A DNA stretch of 64,000 nt from Streptomyces sp. NBC_01431 (GCF_036231355.1 NZ_CP109496.1:2480001-2544000), one strand, 5' to 3'. Counted from the first letter of the stretch, positions 8,087 to 17,233 are shown. Notes: generated by a model not told the origin, from the letters alone. Numbers and translations: made by a program.

Positions 8087-8238
8087 GGGCAAAACCTCCG
8101 GAGCGGATGCGGGAGGAGCACGGGCGGAGCGGGCGGAGCACCGGGTGGAGCGGGGGGGGCATGGGCTGCGCGGAGCACGAGTGAGGGCGTGCGCAGGGGC
8201 TGAGGCGCGATTGAGCGGTTTCTCTCATAACTCCGAAA

Positions 8239-8306
8239 GAACGCGCAAGAGTTCGCACATCCATCAGATAAATTGATCGTTCGCGCAGAATCGTGCACAA
8301 ACGATC
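8239..8306. promoter_or_regulatory. Candidate operator cluster between PL8 lyase and its divergent regulator
   Basis: The 280-base divergent intergenic region holds GAAC-N8-GTTC, then a larger inverted repeat GATCGTT-N18-AACGATC, and a repeated GTTCGC half-site (8251 and 8279). DeoR-type and LacI-type regulators bind repeated half-sites of this kind. The region between these and the lyase start shows no gene. Confidence 0.45.
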
Positions 8307-8366
8307 CGCCGAGGGTTACGCTCCTGGTCAGCGAAGGGCGACGGTCGACCAGAGGGGCGCAATCAC

Positions 8367-9428
8367 GTGCACGCCGAGGACAGGCACCAGGCGATACTGC
8401 GGCGGCTGCGGGAGCACGGCTCGCTGCGCGTGACCGACTTCGCCGAGGAGTTGAAGGTGTCCGCGGTGACCGTGCGCCGGGACGTGGAGGCGCTCGCCGA
8501 GCGTGGTCTGGTGACGCGGGTGCACGGCGGCGCGCTGCTGCCGAAGACCGCGTCAGCCCCGGCCGCCCCCGCGTTCCCGCCGCCCGGCGGACCCGGCCCG
8601 GGGCTGGTCTTCGGCCTGGTCGTGCCCGCGGCCGACTACTACTACCCGGAGATCATCAAGGGCGCGAGGCAGGCCGCCGCGGCCCGGGGCATCCGGCTCG
8701 TACTCGGCATCTCGCAGTACCGCCCCGACGAGGAGCGGGCGCAGGTGCGCCAGCTGCTCGCGCACGGCATCGACGGGCTGCTCATCGCCCCGTGCAGCCC
8801 GGTCGGGGACCAGGACTGGCTGGCGGCGCTCGGCATACCGTTCGCCCTGGTGGAGCGTCGTTCGGGCAACGACGTGCCGGACGCCGAGCGGGTCGTCACC
8901 GACCATGTGCACGGCGCCCGTCTCGCGGTTCGCCATCTCGCGCGCTCGGGCCGCGAGCGGATCGGGCTGCTCATTCGCGCGGACAGCCCGCACAGCGCGC
9001 TGGTCCTTCAGGGCTACCTCGGCGAGCTCGACTCCCTGGCGCTCCCGGCGCCCGGTGAACTCCGCTTCACGATCACGGCGCCCGAGACCGATCCGGTCCG
9101 GCGGGACACCCAACTGGACGAGTTCACCGGGGCGGTGGCCTCGGGGCTGCTCGACGCGGTCCTGGTCCACAACGACCACGACGCGATCGTGGTGCTGCCG
9201 CGGCTGCGGGCGCGGGGGCTCTCGGTGCCGGGCGACCTCGCGATCGTGGCGTACGACGACGAGGTGGCGGCGCTGGCCGACATTCCGCTCACCGCTGTGG
9301 CGCCGCCGAAGCGGGCGGTGGGCGTGGCGGCGGTCGACCTCCTCGCCGCCCGCCTCGCCGACCCCGCCCGGCCCCGGCACCACCTGTCGATCCTGCCCGA
9401 GCTGAAGGTACGGTCGTCCAGCAGCTGA
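8367..9428 (+). CDS. Transcriptional regulator with DeoR-type HTH and LacI-like sugar-binding domain
   Basis: The 353-residue regulator joins two modules. Residues 1-60 are a DeoR-type winged helix (RHQAILRRLREHGSLRV, then VSAVTVRRDVEALAERGLVTRVHGGA, the classic DeoR recognition segment). After a Pro/Ala linker, residues about 78-345 form a periplasmic-binding-protein-like domain of the LacI/GalR kind (LVVPAADYYYPEIIKGARQAA, GIDGLLIAP, AIVAYDDEVAALADIPLTAV). Such hybrids usually sense sugars or oligosaccharides. The divergent PL8 lyase gene is the likely target, with a depolymerisation product as the likely ligand; both points are inference from position. The GTG start has AGAGGGG about nine bases upstream. 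Confidence 0.9.
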   Translation: MHAEDRHQAILRRLREHGSLRVTDFAEELKVSAVTVRRDVEALAERGLVTRVHGGALLPKTASAPAAPAFPPPGGPGPGLVFGLVVPAADYYYPEIIKGARQAAAARGIRLVLGISQYRPDEERAQVRQLLAHGIDGLLIAPCSPVGDQDWLAALGIPFALVERRSGNDVPDAERVVTDHVHGARLAVRHLARSGRERIGLLIRADSPHSALVLQGYLGELDSLALPAPGELRFTITAPETDPVRRDTQLDEFTGAVASGLLDAVLVHNDHDAIVVLPRLRARGLSVPGDLAIVAYDDEVAALADIPLTAVAPPKRAVGVAAVDLLAARLADPARPRHHLSILPELKVRSSSS

Positions 9429-9442
9429 CCAGGACAACCTCA

Positions 9443-9455
9443 GGGGCTCCGCCCC
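9443..9455. terminator. GGGGC/GCCCC hairpin between convergent genes
   Basis: GGGGC-TCC-GCCCC lies between the converging regulator and peptidase genes. This short motif is common at Streptomyces gene ends. No U-tract. Confidence 0.5.
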
Positions 9456-9466
9456 CGAACCTCAAC

Positions 9467-10837
9467 TCAGCGGCGGACCTCCCAGTCCACGGCGCCCCGC
9501 AGACCTGCCGCGATCTCGGGGTCGCGGACCGAGGGGGTCGAGTCGGTGACCCGGACCGTGAGCGCGTGGGAACCCCTGCCGAGGCCGAGCCCCCACACCG
9601 GCACCGCCGTACGGCCCGCGAATCGCTTCAGCTCCCTGCCGTCCAGATACCAGCGGACCGTCAACTGCCGGGCACCCGCGAGGCGCGGCACCGTCACCCT
9701 CGCGGTGTCGTACGACCGCAGCGTGCGGTCCGTGGACGTGACCGGCGTCGCGATTGACGCATGGCGGTAGAAGCCCGCGATCATCGCCTCCACGCCCGGC
9801 AGATTGAACGGCTTGCCCAGAACCCGCATGATCGAGCCGTCGGTGGGCCGGTTCAGACCGGTGACGTAGTAGCCGCCGCCCTCGTAGGCGCCGACCGTCC
9901 CCCCGTCCGGCGAGGTCTCGCCGAGCCAGCGGTACCACTTGGTGCGCTGCGCGGTCATCTGGTCGGCGGACAGGACCGAGATGTTCGACTGGGCCGCCTC
10001 GGGGCCCGAGTAGTGCTCGTAGCCGGGAGTGCCGGGGTAGGCGTACTCGTCGGCCAGCTTGCCCAGCGAGTGGCCGGTCTCGTGGATGGCGACCTGGCCG
10101 GACTTGGCGTTCCCCGCGGACGCGGTGGATATGCCCTCGTAACCGAGCGTCTTGGACGGCTCGTTGTATCCGGCGCCGCCGTACTTGGCGCTGTTGGCGA
10201 GGACGATGACCAGATCGGCCTGGGGCGCCTTCGCCACGTACGAGTCGACCTTGTCCTGGTCGACACAGAGCAGCCGCTCCACGCCGTCGCACCAGAAGTA
10301 CGCCCCGAGCGCGGTGTTCTTCACATCGCCCTGGGCCGGGTCGCCGGAGATGCCGGACTGGGCGGAGACCGCGTCCACCGTCCAGACGTTGAACAGGTTC
10401 TGGTACGTGGTGTACGGCTCGACGCCGGTGACCTCGCCCCACTTCTCCTTGGCGTCGGCGTGGAACTGCGCCAGCTGGTCGGCCGTGTATCCGTCGCCGA
10501 CGATGACGACGTCCAGGCGGTCGGCGGTCGAGCCGTGGTCGATCATCTTGGTGACCTGGCCGTCGGCGGCCACCGCGGCGGGCGCCGAAAGGTGCGGCGC
10601 GGGCTTTGCCTGCCCGTTCGACGGGACGAGCGCGTGGCCGGAGCCGGCGAGGGTCTCCCCGGTGTCCGACTCCGGACCGGGTATCTCGACCTGGACCTGC
10701 CGGTGCGGCTGGGGTGGTTGCGGGTCGGCGGCGGCCGCGCTGCCGGGTCCGGCGGCGAGCGCGGCCAGGACGGCGGTGGTGGCGAGCGCCGCGGTCACGA
10801 CGGTTCTGCGCAGGCCTGGGCGCATGGGTGGGCGCAC
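9467..10837 (-). CDS. Secreted M64-family zinc metallopeptidase (IgA-peptidase M64 type)
   Basis: A 456-residue secreted peptidase. The N-terminus is a signal peptide (basic LRRTVVTAAL then a long Ala/Leu stretch ending near residue 37). The metal motif HETGHSLGKLADEY occupies residues 252-265; His252 and His256 are zinc ligands, Glu253 the catalytic base, and the DE pair further on is typical of M64. Upstream, VIVGDGYT (111-118) is the conserved N-terminal element of this family. The last 100 residues form a beta-rich module (LTVRWYLDGRELKRF, SHALTVRVTDSTPS). GTG start chosen: GGAGG lies five bases upstream, while the next ATG would be 17 bases away. The natural substrate is unknown. Monocistronic by context. 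Confidence 0.9.
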   Translation of the reverse strand: MRPPMRPGLRRTVVTAALATTAVLAALAAGPGSAAAADPQPPQPHRQVQVEIPGPESDTGETLAGSGHALVPSNGQAKPAPHLSAPAAVAADGQVTKMIDHGSTADRLDVVIVGDGYTADQLAQFHADAKEKWGEVTGVEPYTTYQNLFNVWTVDAVSAQSGISGDPAQGDVKNTALGAYFWCDGVERLLCVDQDKVDSYVAKAPQADLVIVLANSAKYGGAGYNEPSKTLGYEGISTASAGNAKSGQVAIHETGHSLGKLADEYAYPGTPGYEHYSGPEAAQSNISVLSADQMTAQRTKWYRWLGETSPDGGTVGAYEGGGYYVTGLNRPTDGSIMRVLGKPFNLPGVEAMIAGFYRHASIATPVTSTDRTLRSYDTARVTVPRLAGARQLTVRWYLDGRELKRFAGRTAVPVWGLGLGRGSHALTVRVTDSTPSVRDPEIAAGLRGAVDWEVRR

Positions 10838-10949
10838 GAAGTCCTCCTCGTGTAACGGAAGTTAAGCATTCTGGTAAACGCGTTGAACGGCCTGCTTAAA
10901 TTAGGGGGCGCACGGGGCGTGCGCAATGCCTTGGGGCCAAGGGGACGCC

Positions 10950-12281
10950 ATGGATGAACCTGCCGTGATCGGTCGCCGAGTTCAGCGACTGCGCGCCCAA
11001 CTGGGCCTGACCCAGCGCCAGTTGGCCGAACCCGCCTATACGCCCGCCTACGTCTCGACCCTGGAGTCCGGCAAGGTCCGCCCCTCGGAGGCGGCGCTGC
11101 GCCATCTCGCGGGGCGGCTCGGCACGACGTACGAGGAGCTGACCACCGGCCGCCCGGCCGCGCTGGCCACCGAACTCCGGCTCGGCCTGACCGACGCCCA
11201 GCGCGCGCTGGCCACCGGCGAGGCCGACGAGGCGGCCGTCCGCTACCGGCACCTGCTCACCGAGGCGGAGCTCCACGGATTCGACGAGGAGCGGGCCGAG
11301 GCGCTGCTCGGCCTCGGGGACTGCGCCCTGGAGACCGGCGAACTCACCGACGCCATACGGCACTTCGAGGCGTGCGAGGAGATCCTGGCGGCCGAGCCGC
11401 TGCCCCGCCGGGCTCGCGCGATCCGGGGCCGGGCGGTCGCGCACATCCTGGCGGGCGAGCTGCGCTACGCCTGCTACCTCCTGGAGTCGACCATCGACGA
11501 GCTCGGTATCAGCGGGCTCGCCGACCCGGAGGCGCTCGTCCTCCTGTACGCCGCGGTCATCGGCCCCTACCTGGACATGGGCGCCCTGGCCCGCGCCGCG
11601 CGCGCGGCCGAGCTGGCCCTCGCGCTGGCCTCGCAGGTCTCGGACCCGGCGCTGGTCGCCGGGATGCACCGGCAGGTGGCACGGACCTTCCTCGCCGAGG
11701 GGCGCACGGCCGACGCGGACGCCTCGCTGGCCAAGGCCCAGTCGATCTACCGCCAGCTGCGCCTGCGCACCGACCTCGCGCACTGCCACTGGATGCGCGG
11801 CTACGTGTACGCCCAGGAAGGCGAACTCGACGCCGCCGAGCGGGAGTTGCGTACGGCGCGTGACATGCTCGCCGCCAAGCGGGCCGCGCTGTTCACCGCG
11901 CAGGTCGAGGTGGAGCTGGCGGACGTGCTGCGCCGCCGGGGGCAGCACGCGCAGGCGATGGCGCTGCTCACCCCGCTCACCGAGCTCGGCGATCAGCACG
12001 GCGCGGTCCACGCGGGCGGGGCGCACCGGCTGCTCGGGCTGATCTTCGAGGAGCGCGGCGAGCCGGAACAGGCGGAGGAGCACTACGTCACCGCGCTCGG
12101 GCTGCTCGAACGCAGCGGGGCGAGCGGGGACGTCGCGGACCTGTGCCGACTGCTCGGCGACCTGCTGCGCCGCACCGGGCGCGTCGAAGCGGCCCTGGAC
12201 GCCTACCGCACGGGCCTCGGCCACCGCGCCGCCCCGGGCACGACGACTCTGGGGCCCGCCCCCATGCCGCCGCGCGTCTAG
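10950..12281 (+). CDS. XRE-type HTH regulator with C-terminal tetratricopeptide repeats
   Basis: A 443-residue cytoplasmic protein. Residues about 5-60 are an XRE/Cro helix-turn-helix (GLTQRQLAEPAYTPAYVSTLESGKVRPSE). From about residue 80 to 430 it is built of helical TPR-like repeats (for example AEALLGLGDCALETGELTDAIRHFE, AHCHWMRGYVYAQEGELDAAEREL and AHRLLGLIFEERGEPEQAEEHY). This layout resembles the large Streptomyces family of HTH-TPR regulators, some of which respond to peptides or protein partners. The ATG preceded by AAGGGGA is used; an upstream ATG eight codons earlier lacks a site. It runs alone, divergent from the M64 peptidase. Targets unknown. Confidence 0.9.
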   Translation: MDEPAVIGRRVQRLRAQLGLTQRQLAEPAYTPAYVSTLESGKVRPSEAALRHLAGRLGTTYEELTTGRPAALATELRLGLTDAQRALATGEADEAAVRYRHLLTEAELHGFDEERAEALLGLGDCALETGELTDAIRHFEACEEILAAEPLPRRARAIRGRAVAHILAGELRYACYLLESTIDELGISGLADPEALVLLYAAVIGPYLDMGALARAARAAELALALASQVSDPALVAGMHRQVARTFLAEGRTADADASLAKAQSIYRQLRLRTDLAHCHWMRGYVYAQEGELDAAERELRTARDMLAAKRAALFTAQVEVELADVLRRRGQHAQAMALLTPLTELGDQHGAVHAGGAHRLLGLIFEERGEPEQAEEHYVTALGLLERSGASGDVADLCRLLGDLLRRTGRVEAALDAYRTGLGHRAAPGTTTLGPAPMPPRV

Positions 12282-12332
12282 GGGCGCCCGGCCTCACCGC
12301 CCCCTGGAACAAATCTCCCCGAAGCGAAGTTG

Positions 12333-12361
12333 TTGAAAACCGAACGGAATGGGTCTACGCT
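12333..12361 (+). promoter_or_regulatory. Candidate promoter for the yceI-family gene
   Basis: TTGAAA, 17 bases, TACGCT: a good match to the vegetative Streptomyces promoter pattern, about 60 bases before the start codon and in an AT-richer stretch. Confidence 0.5.
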
Positions 12362-12423
12362 CAATCTCGTTGAACCTTCAACCGCTTCGGCGCAAGACCG
12401 CAGCGCGTCCCCAAGGAGCAGTC

Positions 12424-13026
12424 ATGGGTCTCTTCGGCCGCAAGAACAGCAGCACCGCCACCTCCACCATCGAGGTCGACCCGGCGCTGGCCGCGCTGAG
12501 CGGCACGTACACCATCGACCCGTCGCACAGCAGCATCGGCTTCACCGTGCGGCACGCCATGGTCACCAACGTGCGCGGCTCCTTCGCCGATCACGAGGGC
12601 ACCCTCACTCTGGACGGCGCGAACCCGGCCGCCTCCGCCGCCTCCATCGACGTGCGGATCGCAAGCGTCGACACGGGCATCGCGGACCGCGACGACCACC
12701 TGCGCGGCGCCGACTTCTTCGACGCCGAGCAGTTCCCCCTGATGAGCTTCCGCTCGACCGAGGCCCAGGAGCTCGGCGGCGACAAGTACCGCATGGTCGG
12801 CGACCTGACGATCAAGGGCGTGACCCGGCCGCTCGCCATCGACCTGGAGTTCAACGGCACGGCCACCGACCCCTACGGCAACCAGCGCATCGGCTTCGAG
12901 GGCAGCGCCGAGATCCTGCGCTCCGACTGGGGCCTGACCTGGAACGCGGCCCTGGAGACCGGCGGCGTCGTGGTCAGCGACAAGGTGAAGCTGACCTTCG
13001 ACATCTCCGCCATCAAGGCGGCGTGA
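12424..13026 (+). CDS. YceI-family lipid/isoprenoid-binding-like protein
   Basis: A 200-residue YceI-domain protein, a lipocalin-like beta barrel. The typical entry YTIDPSHSSIGFTVRHAMVTNVRGSF lies near residues 29-54, followed by the conserved DDHLRGADFFDAEQFPLMSFRST block, the LTIKGVTRPL strand (near 120) and the closing SDKVKLTFDI. Unlike E. coli YceI there is no signal peptide: the N-terminus MGLFGRKNSS is charged and polar, so it is probably cytoplasmic. The family binds polyisoprenoid or other amphipathic ligands. AAGGAG lies five bases before the ATG, and a candidate promoter precedes it. Function in Streptomyces is not established. Confidence 0.92.
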   Translation: MGLFGRKNSSTATSTIEVDPALAALSGTYTIDPSHSSIGFTVRHAMVTNVRGSFADHEGTLTLDGANPAASAASIDVRIASVDTGIADRDDHLRGADFFDAEQFPLMSFRSTEAQELGGDKYRMVGDLTIKGVTRPLAIDLEFNGTATDPYGNQRIGFEGSAEILRSDWGLTWNAALETGGVVVSDKVKLTFDISAIKAA

Positions 13027-13051
13027 CAGCGGTCTCGGGACGGCGGCTGCC

Positions 13052-13957
13052 TCAAGCCCCCAGCGCGAAGACCGCGAGGGCGACGGCGACCATGACGAGG
13101 ACCACGGCGGCGGCCGTCTTCTCGCGGCGTGTGTACGGCGGGACCGGGGGCAGTGCGGGGAACCCACCGGGCGCCGGGGCCGCCGCGGGAGCCGCCGGTA
13201 CGCGGTCGCCGGCCCGGCGGCGGGCGCCACGCAGCACCCCGTGGAGCAACGGGAAGAGCGCCGGGCCGGGCAGCGCGGCGAGCGCGGCCCAGGTCGGCAG
13301 GTGCAGCGCCGCAACGCCCAGCAGCCAGGCCGCGAACCAGGCCCAGCAGCCGATCCCGGCGGCCAGCGGGGCTCGCACCAGCAGCCGCAGCGGCGCCCGG
13401 CCGGGGCGGGCCAGCGCGGTCAGGGACTCGGCGAGAACGGCGATCCGGTCGTCGGTGGGCCGCGCCCGCGCCTGGCCCGCTGCCTGCTGAGCCGCGCCCA
13501 TCGGATGGCCGATGACGGCGAGGACCAGGCGGGCGTCGTGCCGCTGTTGACGTCCGGGCGAGGTCGCCCCGGCCCCCCGGTCGCCGCGAGGGATGCCCTC
13601 GCCGGCCTGCTCGGGGTCCGCCGCGCTCGGGTCCTCGGGGGTCAACTCCCTTGACTGCTCGGCCGGTTCGGGAGTCCGAGGGTGTGCCGCGCGCAGCTTC
13701 GCGTACGCGGCGAGCAGGCCGGGATCGTCCGGGAATACGGCGAGGCCCTCGCTGAGGATGGCCTCGGCCCGGTCGGTGTGCTGCTCGTCGGCCTCGGCGG
13801 CGTGCGCGCGGCCGAGCAGGGCGTAGAGCCGGGGATCGGGACCGTCGGTGTACAGCGCGGCCCGCGCGGCCTTGCGCGCCTCGCTGTTGCGGCCAGCCCG
13901 CAGCAGCGCCTCCGCGTCGGCGCAGACCGATATGACGTCGTCGTGCCCGGCTTGCAT
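13052..13957 (-). CDS. TPR-type protein with C-terminal membrane segments
   Basis: A 301-residue protein of unknown role. The N-terminal 100 residues form TPR-like helices (DAEALLRAGRNSEARKAARAAL, RLYALLGRAHAAEADEQHTDRA, AEAILSEGLAVFPDDPGLLAAY). A Pro/Glu/Asp-rich linker follows (about 100-135). The C-terminal half carries membrane segments, two close together around 195-240 (GIGCWAWFAAWLLGVAAL, WAALAALPGPALFPLL) and a last one at the C-terminus (AAAVVLVMVAVALAVFAL). The cytoplasmic TPR part plus membrane anchor suggests a scaffold or assembly role; that is inference. ATG start with GGGGA just upstream. It lies 85 bases after the preceding gene on the same strand and converges with the YceI gene. 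Confidence 0.82.
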   Translation of the reverse strand: MQAGHDDVISVCADAEALLRAGRNSEARKAARAALYTDGPDPRLYALLGRAHAAEADEQHTDRAEAILSEGLAVFPDDPGLLAAYAKLRAAHPRTPEPAEQSRELTPEDPSAADPEQAGEGIPRGDRGAGATSPGRQQRHDARLVLAVIGHPMGAAQQAAGQARARPTDDRIAVLAESLTALARPGRAPLRLLVRAPLAAGIGCWAWFAAWLLGVAALHLPTWAALAALPGPALFPLLHGVLRGARRRAGDRVPAAPAAAPAPGGFPALPPVPPYTRREKTAAAVVLVMVAVALAVFALGA

Positions 13958-14042
13958 GTATCCCCAACCCTGGATGTCCGGTTCGCAACTATCACCCGCT
14001 GGAACGGCGCAGGTCAACAGCGGGCCGCAAGGCCTGTCCCGG

Positions 14043-15383
14043 TCACCAGTCGCCGCCGCCGAAACCGCCCCCGTCGCCGCCGCCCCCGTCGCCCCAGCCA
14101 CCGCCGAAGTCGGAGGGGTTGAAGTCGGAGCCCGACACGTCGCCGCCGTCGAAACCGGAGCCCGCGTCATAGGAACCGGCGCCGTAGTCGGACGCGTACG
14201 CCGGGCTCGACAGCATCGAGCCGAGCATGGTGCCCATCAGGAGGCCGGGCAGCATGCCGCCGCCGAAGTAGCCGCCCGCCCAGGGGCCGTAGGCGGGGCC
14301 CGCGTCGTAGTAGGGGCGACGGCCCTGGTCGGTGTCGACCTCGCGGACCATCGGGTCCTGGCCGTCGCGCAGCCGGGTCGCGTCCGCCTGGCAGACCGGC
14401 ACCTGGCGCGGGGCGCCGCCGGCCGGGGTCCACGTCGCGTCCTCGACGGAGGGGCCGTGGCGCGGGTCGAAGAAGCAGGGGGCGCGGCGCTCGGGCAGCT
14501 CTCTGTGCTCGCGGCGGGCGGCGAGGGTGGCCAGCGAGAACCGGCCGTCCTCCAAGGCCTGGGTCACGCCCGTCACGTCTGCGGGCCGCTCGGCCTTGGC
14601 CATCAGGGACTTCGCGGTCTCGTACGAGTCGAGGGCGCGCTCGTAGTCGGCGCGCATCGCGTCGTCGGCGCCGGCCTCGGCCGGGTGGAAGTCGAGCCGG
14701 TCGAGCTCCTCGCCGAACGCGGTGATGTCCTCGTCGACGACGACCTGGAGGCGCTGGAGCGCGGCCCGCTCCTCCTCGGCCTTCTTCCTGCGGTTGCGCC
14801 GGACCAGCGCGTACGCGCCCGCGCCGCCCGCCACGACCACCGCGCCCACCCCGACGAGCGCGCCGGTGTTCACCGAGCCGCCGGAACCGGAGCCGCCGCC
14901 CCACGAGGCGGGGGCGTGGCCCTTCATCTGCGGGAGCGCCTTGTCGACGAAGGCGTTGAGCTGGGTCGCGGCGTCGGTGTTGGTGCCGGGCGCGCGGACC
15001 GCGCTGTTCAGGTTCTGGACGGCCTGTTTCGACATGACCTTGCGGTCGGCGCCGGAGGTGAACGCGTCGCCGAGCCGGATCGCGTACAAGCCGGTGACAC
15101 CGGTGTCGGTGCGCAGGTTCTGGAGGATCGTGCTCTTGGGGAAGGCGGCGCTGTTGGGCAGCACGGCCACGAAGAGCGGCTTGTCCGCGTCCTTGATCTT
15201 CTTCGCGAGCGCGTCCGCCTGGGCCGCGCTGAGCTGGTTCGCGGCCCCGGGGTCCACGTAGACCGGGCTCTTCTTGAGCTGGTCGGCCACGTCGGACGCG
15301 CCGGTGGCCGCCATCGCGGGACCCGCCGTGGCCAGCGCGGCGAGCGCGGCGGCGGAGAGTGCGGAGAAAACCCTGAGCCTCAT
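14043..15383 (-). CDS. Exported membrane-anchored protein with glycine-rich tail (TPM-domain-like)
   Basis: A 446-residue protein not assigned to a known enzyme. A signal peptide (residues 1-26, ending AMAATG) is followed by an extracytoplasmic alpha/beta region (PVYVDPGAANQLSAAQADALA, FVAVLPNSAAF, GLYAIRLGDAF) reminiscent of TPM-type domains. A Gly/Ser linker leads to one membrane helix near 170-190 (GALVGVGAVVVAGGAGAYALV), then RRNRRKK and a coiled helical cytoplasmic region. A motif APCFFDPRHG with paired Cys/His context lies near 285-295. The C-terminus is extremely Gly/Asp/Ser-rich, ending GGGDW, as in several membrane-remodelling TPM-like proteins. Start at the ATG giving a good signal peptide; the ribosome site is weak. 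It follows cimA by 104 bases. Confidence 0.8.
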   Translation of the reverse strand: MRLRVFSALSAAALAALATAGPAMAATGASDVADQLKKSPVYVDPGAANQLSAAQADALAKKIKDADKPLFVAVLPNSAAFPKSTILQNLRTDTGVTGLYAIRLGDAFTSGADRKVMSKQAVQNLNSAVRAPGTNTDAATQLNAFVDKALPQMKGHAPASWGGGSGSGGSVNTGALVGVGAVVVAGGAGAYALVRRNRRKKAEEERAALQRLQVVVDEDITAFGEELDRLDFHPAEAGADDAMRADYERALDSYETAKSLMAKAERPADVTGVTQALEDGRFSLATLAARREHRELPERRAPCFFDPRHGPSVEDATWTPAGGAPRQVPVCQADATRLRDGQDPMVREVDTDQGRRPYYDAGPAYGPWAGGYFGGGMLPGLLMGTMLGSMLSSPAYASDYGAGSYDAGSGFDGGDVSGSDFNPSDFGGGWGDGGGGDGGGFGGGDW

Positions 15384-15487
15384 GGGCCCGACGCTACCCG
15401 AGGCCACTGGGAAACGGACATACAGGATGGAGCAGGAGGGGCACGGCCCGCTCCACCCTGGACGGTTCCCCCGCGCCGCCGGGGCGC

Positions 15488-17131
15488 TCAGCGGGCCGGC
15501 CGGGTCCCGGCGCGCAGCAGACCGTAGGTGTACGCGTCCTGGAGCGCTTCCCAGGAGGCGGCGATGACGTTGGGGCCCGCTCCGACGGTCGTCCACTCGG
15601 CGGTGCCGTCCGTGGTGGTGATCAGGACGCGGGTGGTGGAGGCGGTGCCGTGGTTGCCCTCCAGGGTGCGCACCTTGTAGTCGACCAGCTCGAACTTGGA
15701 GACCTGCGGGTAGAACCGCTCCAGGCCCTGGAGCAGCGCGGAGTCCATCGCGTTGACCGGTCCGTTGCCCTCGGCGGTGACGATGATCCGCTCGTCGCCG
15801 ACCCAGAACTTCACGGTGGCGCCGTTGGCGTGCGTACCGTCCTTGAGGGTCTCGATGATCGCCTGGTAGGACTCGATGCGGAAGTAGTCGCGGGGCCCGC
15901 CCTCGACCTCGTCGCGCAGCAGGAGTTCGAAGGAGGCGTCGGCCGCCTCGTAGGTGTAGCCCGCCAGTTCGCGTTGCTTGACCCGCTCCACGACGCGGGC
16001 GACGGTGGCGCGGTCGTCGCCGAGGTCGACGCCGAGTTCCTTGCCCTTGAGCTCGATGGAGGCGCGGCCCGCCATGTCGGACACCAGCATCCGGATGCGG
16101 TTGCCGACCAGGCCGGGGTCGATGTGCTGGTACAGGTCGGGGTCGACCTTGATCGCGGAGGCGTGCAGGCCGGCCTTGTGGGCGAAGGCGGAGACGCCCA
16201 CGTACGGCTGGTGCGTGGAGGGGGTGAGGTTGACCACCTCGGCGATGGCGTGCGAGATGCGGGTCATCTCGGTGAGCGCGCCCTGGGGCAGCACCCGCCT
16301 GCCGTACTTCAGCTCCAGAGCCGCGACGACCGGGAACAGGTTGGCGTTGCCGACCCGCTCGCCGTATCCGTTGGCGGTGCACTGGACGTGGGTGGCGCCC
16401 GCGTCGACGGCGGCCAGGGTGTTGGCGACCGCGCAACCGGTGTCGTCCTGGGCGTGGATGCCGAGCCGGGCGCCGGTGTCGGCGAGGACGGTGGCGACGA
16501 CGGCGTGGATCTGGGCGGGCAGCATCCCGCCGTTGGTGTCGCACAGGATGACCACGTCGGCGCCGGACTCGGCGGCGGCCCGCACGACGGCCTTGGCGTA
16601 CTCGGGGTTCGCCTTGTACCCGTCGAAGAAGTGCTCGCAGTCCAGGAAGACCCGGCGGCCCTGCTCGCGCAGATACGAGACGGTGTCCCGCACCATCTCC
16701 AGGTTCTCCTCAAGGGTGGTGCGCAGGGCCAGTTCGACGTGCCGGTCGTGCGACTTGGCGACCAGGGTGATCACCGGGGCACCGGACTCCAGGAGCGCGC
16801 GCACCTGCGGGTCCTCGGCGGCCCTGCCGCCCGCGCGGCGGGTCGCGCCGAACGCGACGAGCTGCGCGTTGCGGAAGGTGATCTCCTGGCGCGCCCGTGC
16901 GAAGAACTCCGTGTCACGGGGGTTGGCGCCCGGCCAGCCGCCCTCGATGAAACCCACCCCGAACTCGTCCAGGTGCCGGGCGATCGTCAGCTTGTCCGCC
17001 ACCGTGAGGTTGATCCCCTCACGCTGCGCACCATCACGCAGCGTCGTGTCGAAGACATGGAAGCTGTCGTCGACACGAAGGCCGGCGGGAAGACTCTCCT
17101 CGGCGGCTTTGTTCGCCTCGTTGGTCGTCAT
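15488..17131 (-). CDS. cimA: (R)-citramalate synthase
   Basis: A 547-residue enzyme of the LeuA-like DRE-TIM family that condenses pyruvate with acetyl-CoA to citramalate, the threonine-independent entry to isoleucine. The HMGL-like catalytic barrel fills residues 20-300, with DTTLRDGAQREG at 28-39 and GYGERVGNAN at 255-264. The C-terminal 130 residues form the LeuA dimer/allosteric domain (KFWVGDERIIVTAEGNGPVNAMDSAL). The overall pattern matches the long bacterial citramalate synthases rather than 2-isopropylmalate synthase. One oddity: the usual metal-binding H-x-H reads H226-A-Q228. A leader ORF and terminator upstream suggest attenuation control. ATG start. Confidence 0.9.
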   Translation of the reverse strand: MTTNEANKAAEESLPAGLRVDDSFHVFDTTLRDGAQREGINLTVADKLTIARHLDEFGVGFIEGGWPGANPRDTEFFARARQEITFRNAQLVAFGATRRAGGRAAEDPQVRALLESGAPVITLVAKSHDRHVELALRTTLEENLEMVRDTVSYLREQGRRVFLDCEHFFDGYKANPEYAKAVVRAAAESGADVVILCDTNGGMLPAQIHAVVATVLADTGARLGIHAQDDTGCAVANTLAAVDAGATHVQCTANGYGERVGNANLFPVVAALELKYGRRVLPQGALTEMTRISHAIAEVVNLTPSTHQPYVGVSAFAHKAGLHASAIKVDPDLYQHIDPGLVGNRIRMLVSDMAGRASIELKGKELGVDLGDDRATVARVVERVKQRELAGYTYEAADASFELLLRDEVEGGPRDYFRIESYQAIIETLKDGTHANGATVKFWVGDERIIVTAEGNGPVNAMDSALLQGLERFYPQVSKFELVDYKVRTLEGNHGTASTTRVLITTTDGTAEWTTVGAGPNVIAASWEALQDAYTYGLLRAGTRPAR

Positions 17132-17233
17132 GCTGATCTGACTCCTGTCGGGTGAGTGGCTCCGAACTCATGGCTCCACTTGCCCCCGCCGCCGCGCTGC
17201 TCGCCCCGGCCGTGGTGGGGCCGGTAAACGAAA

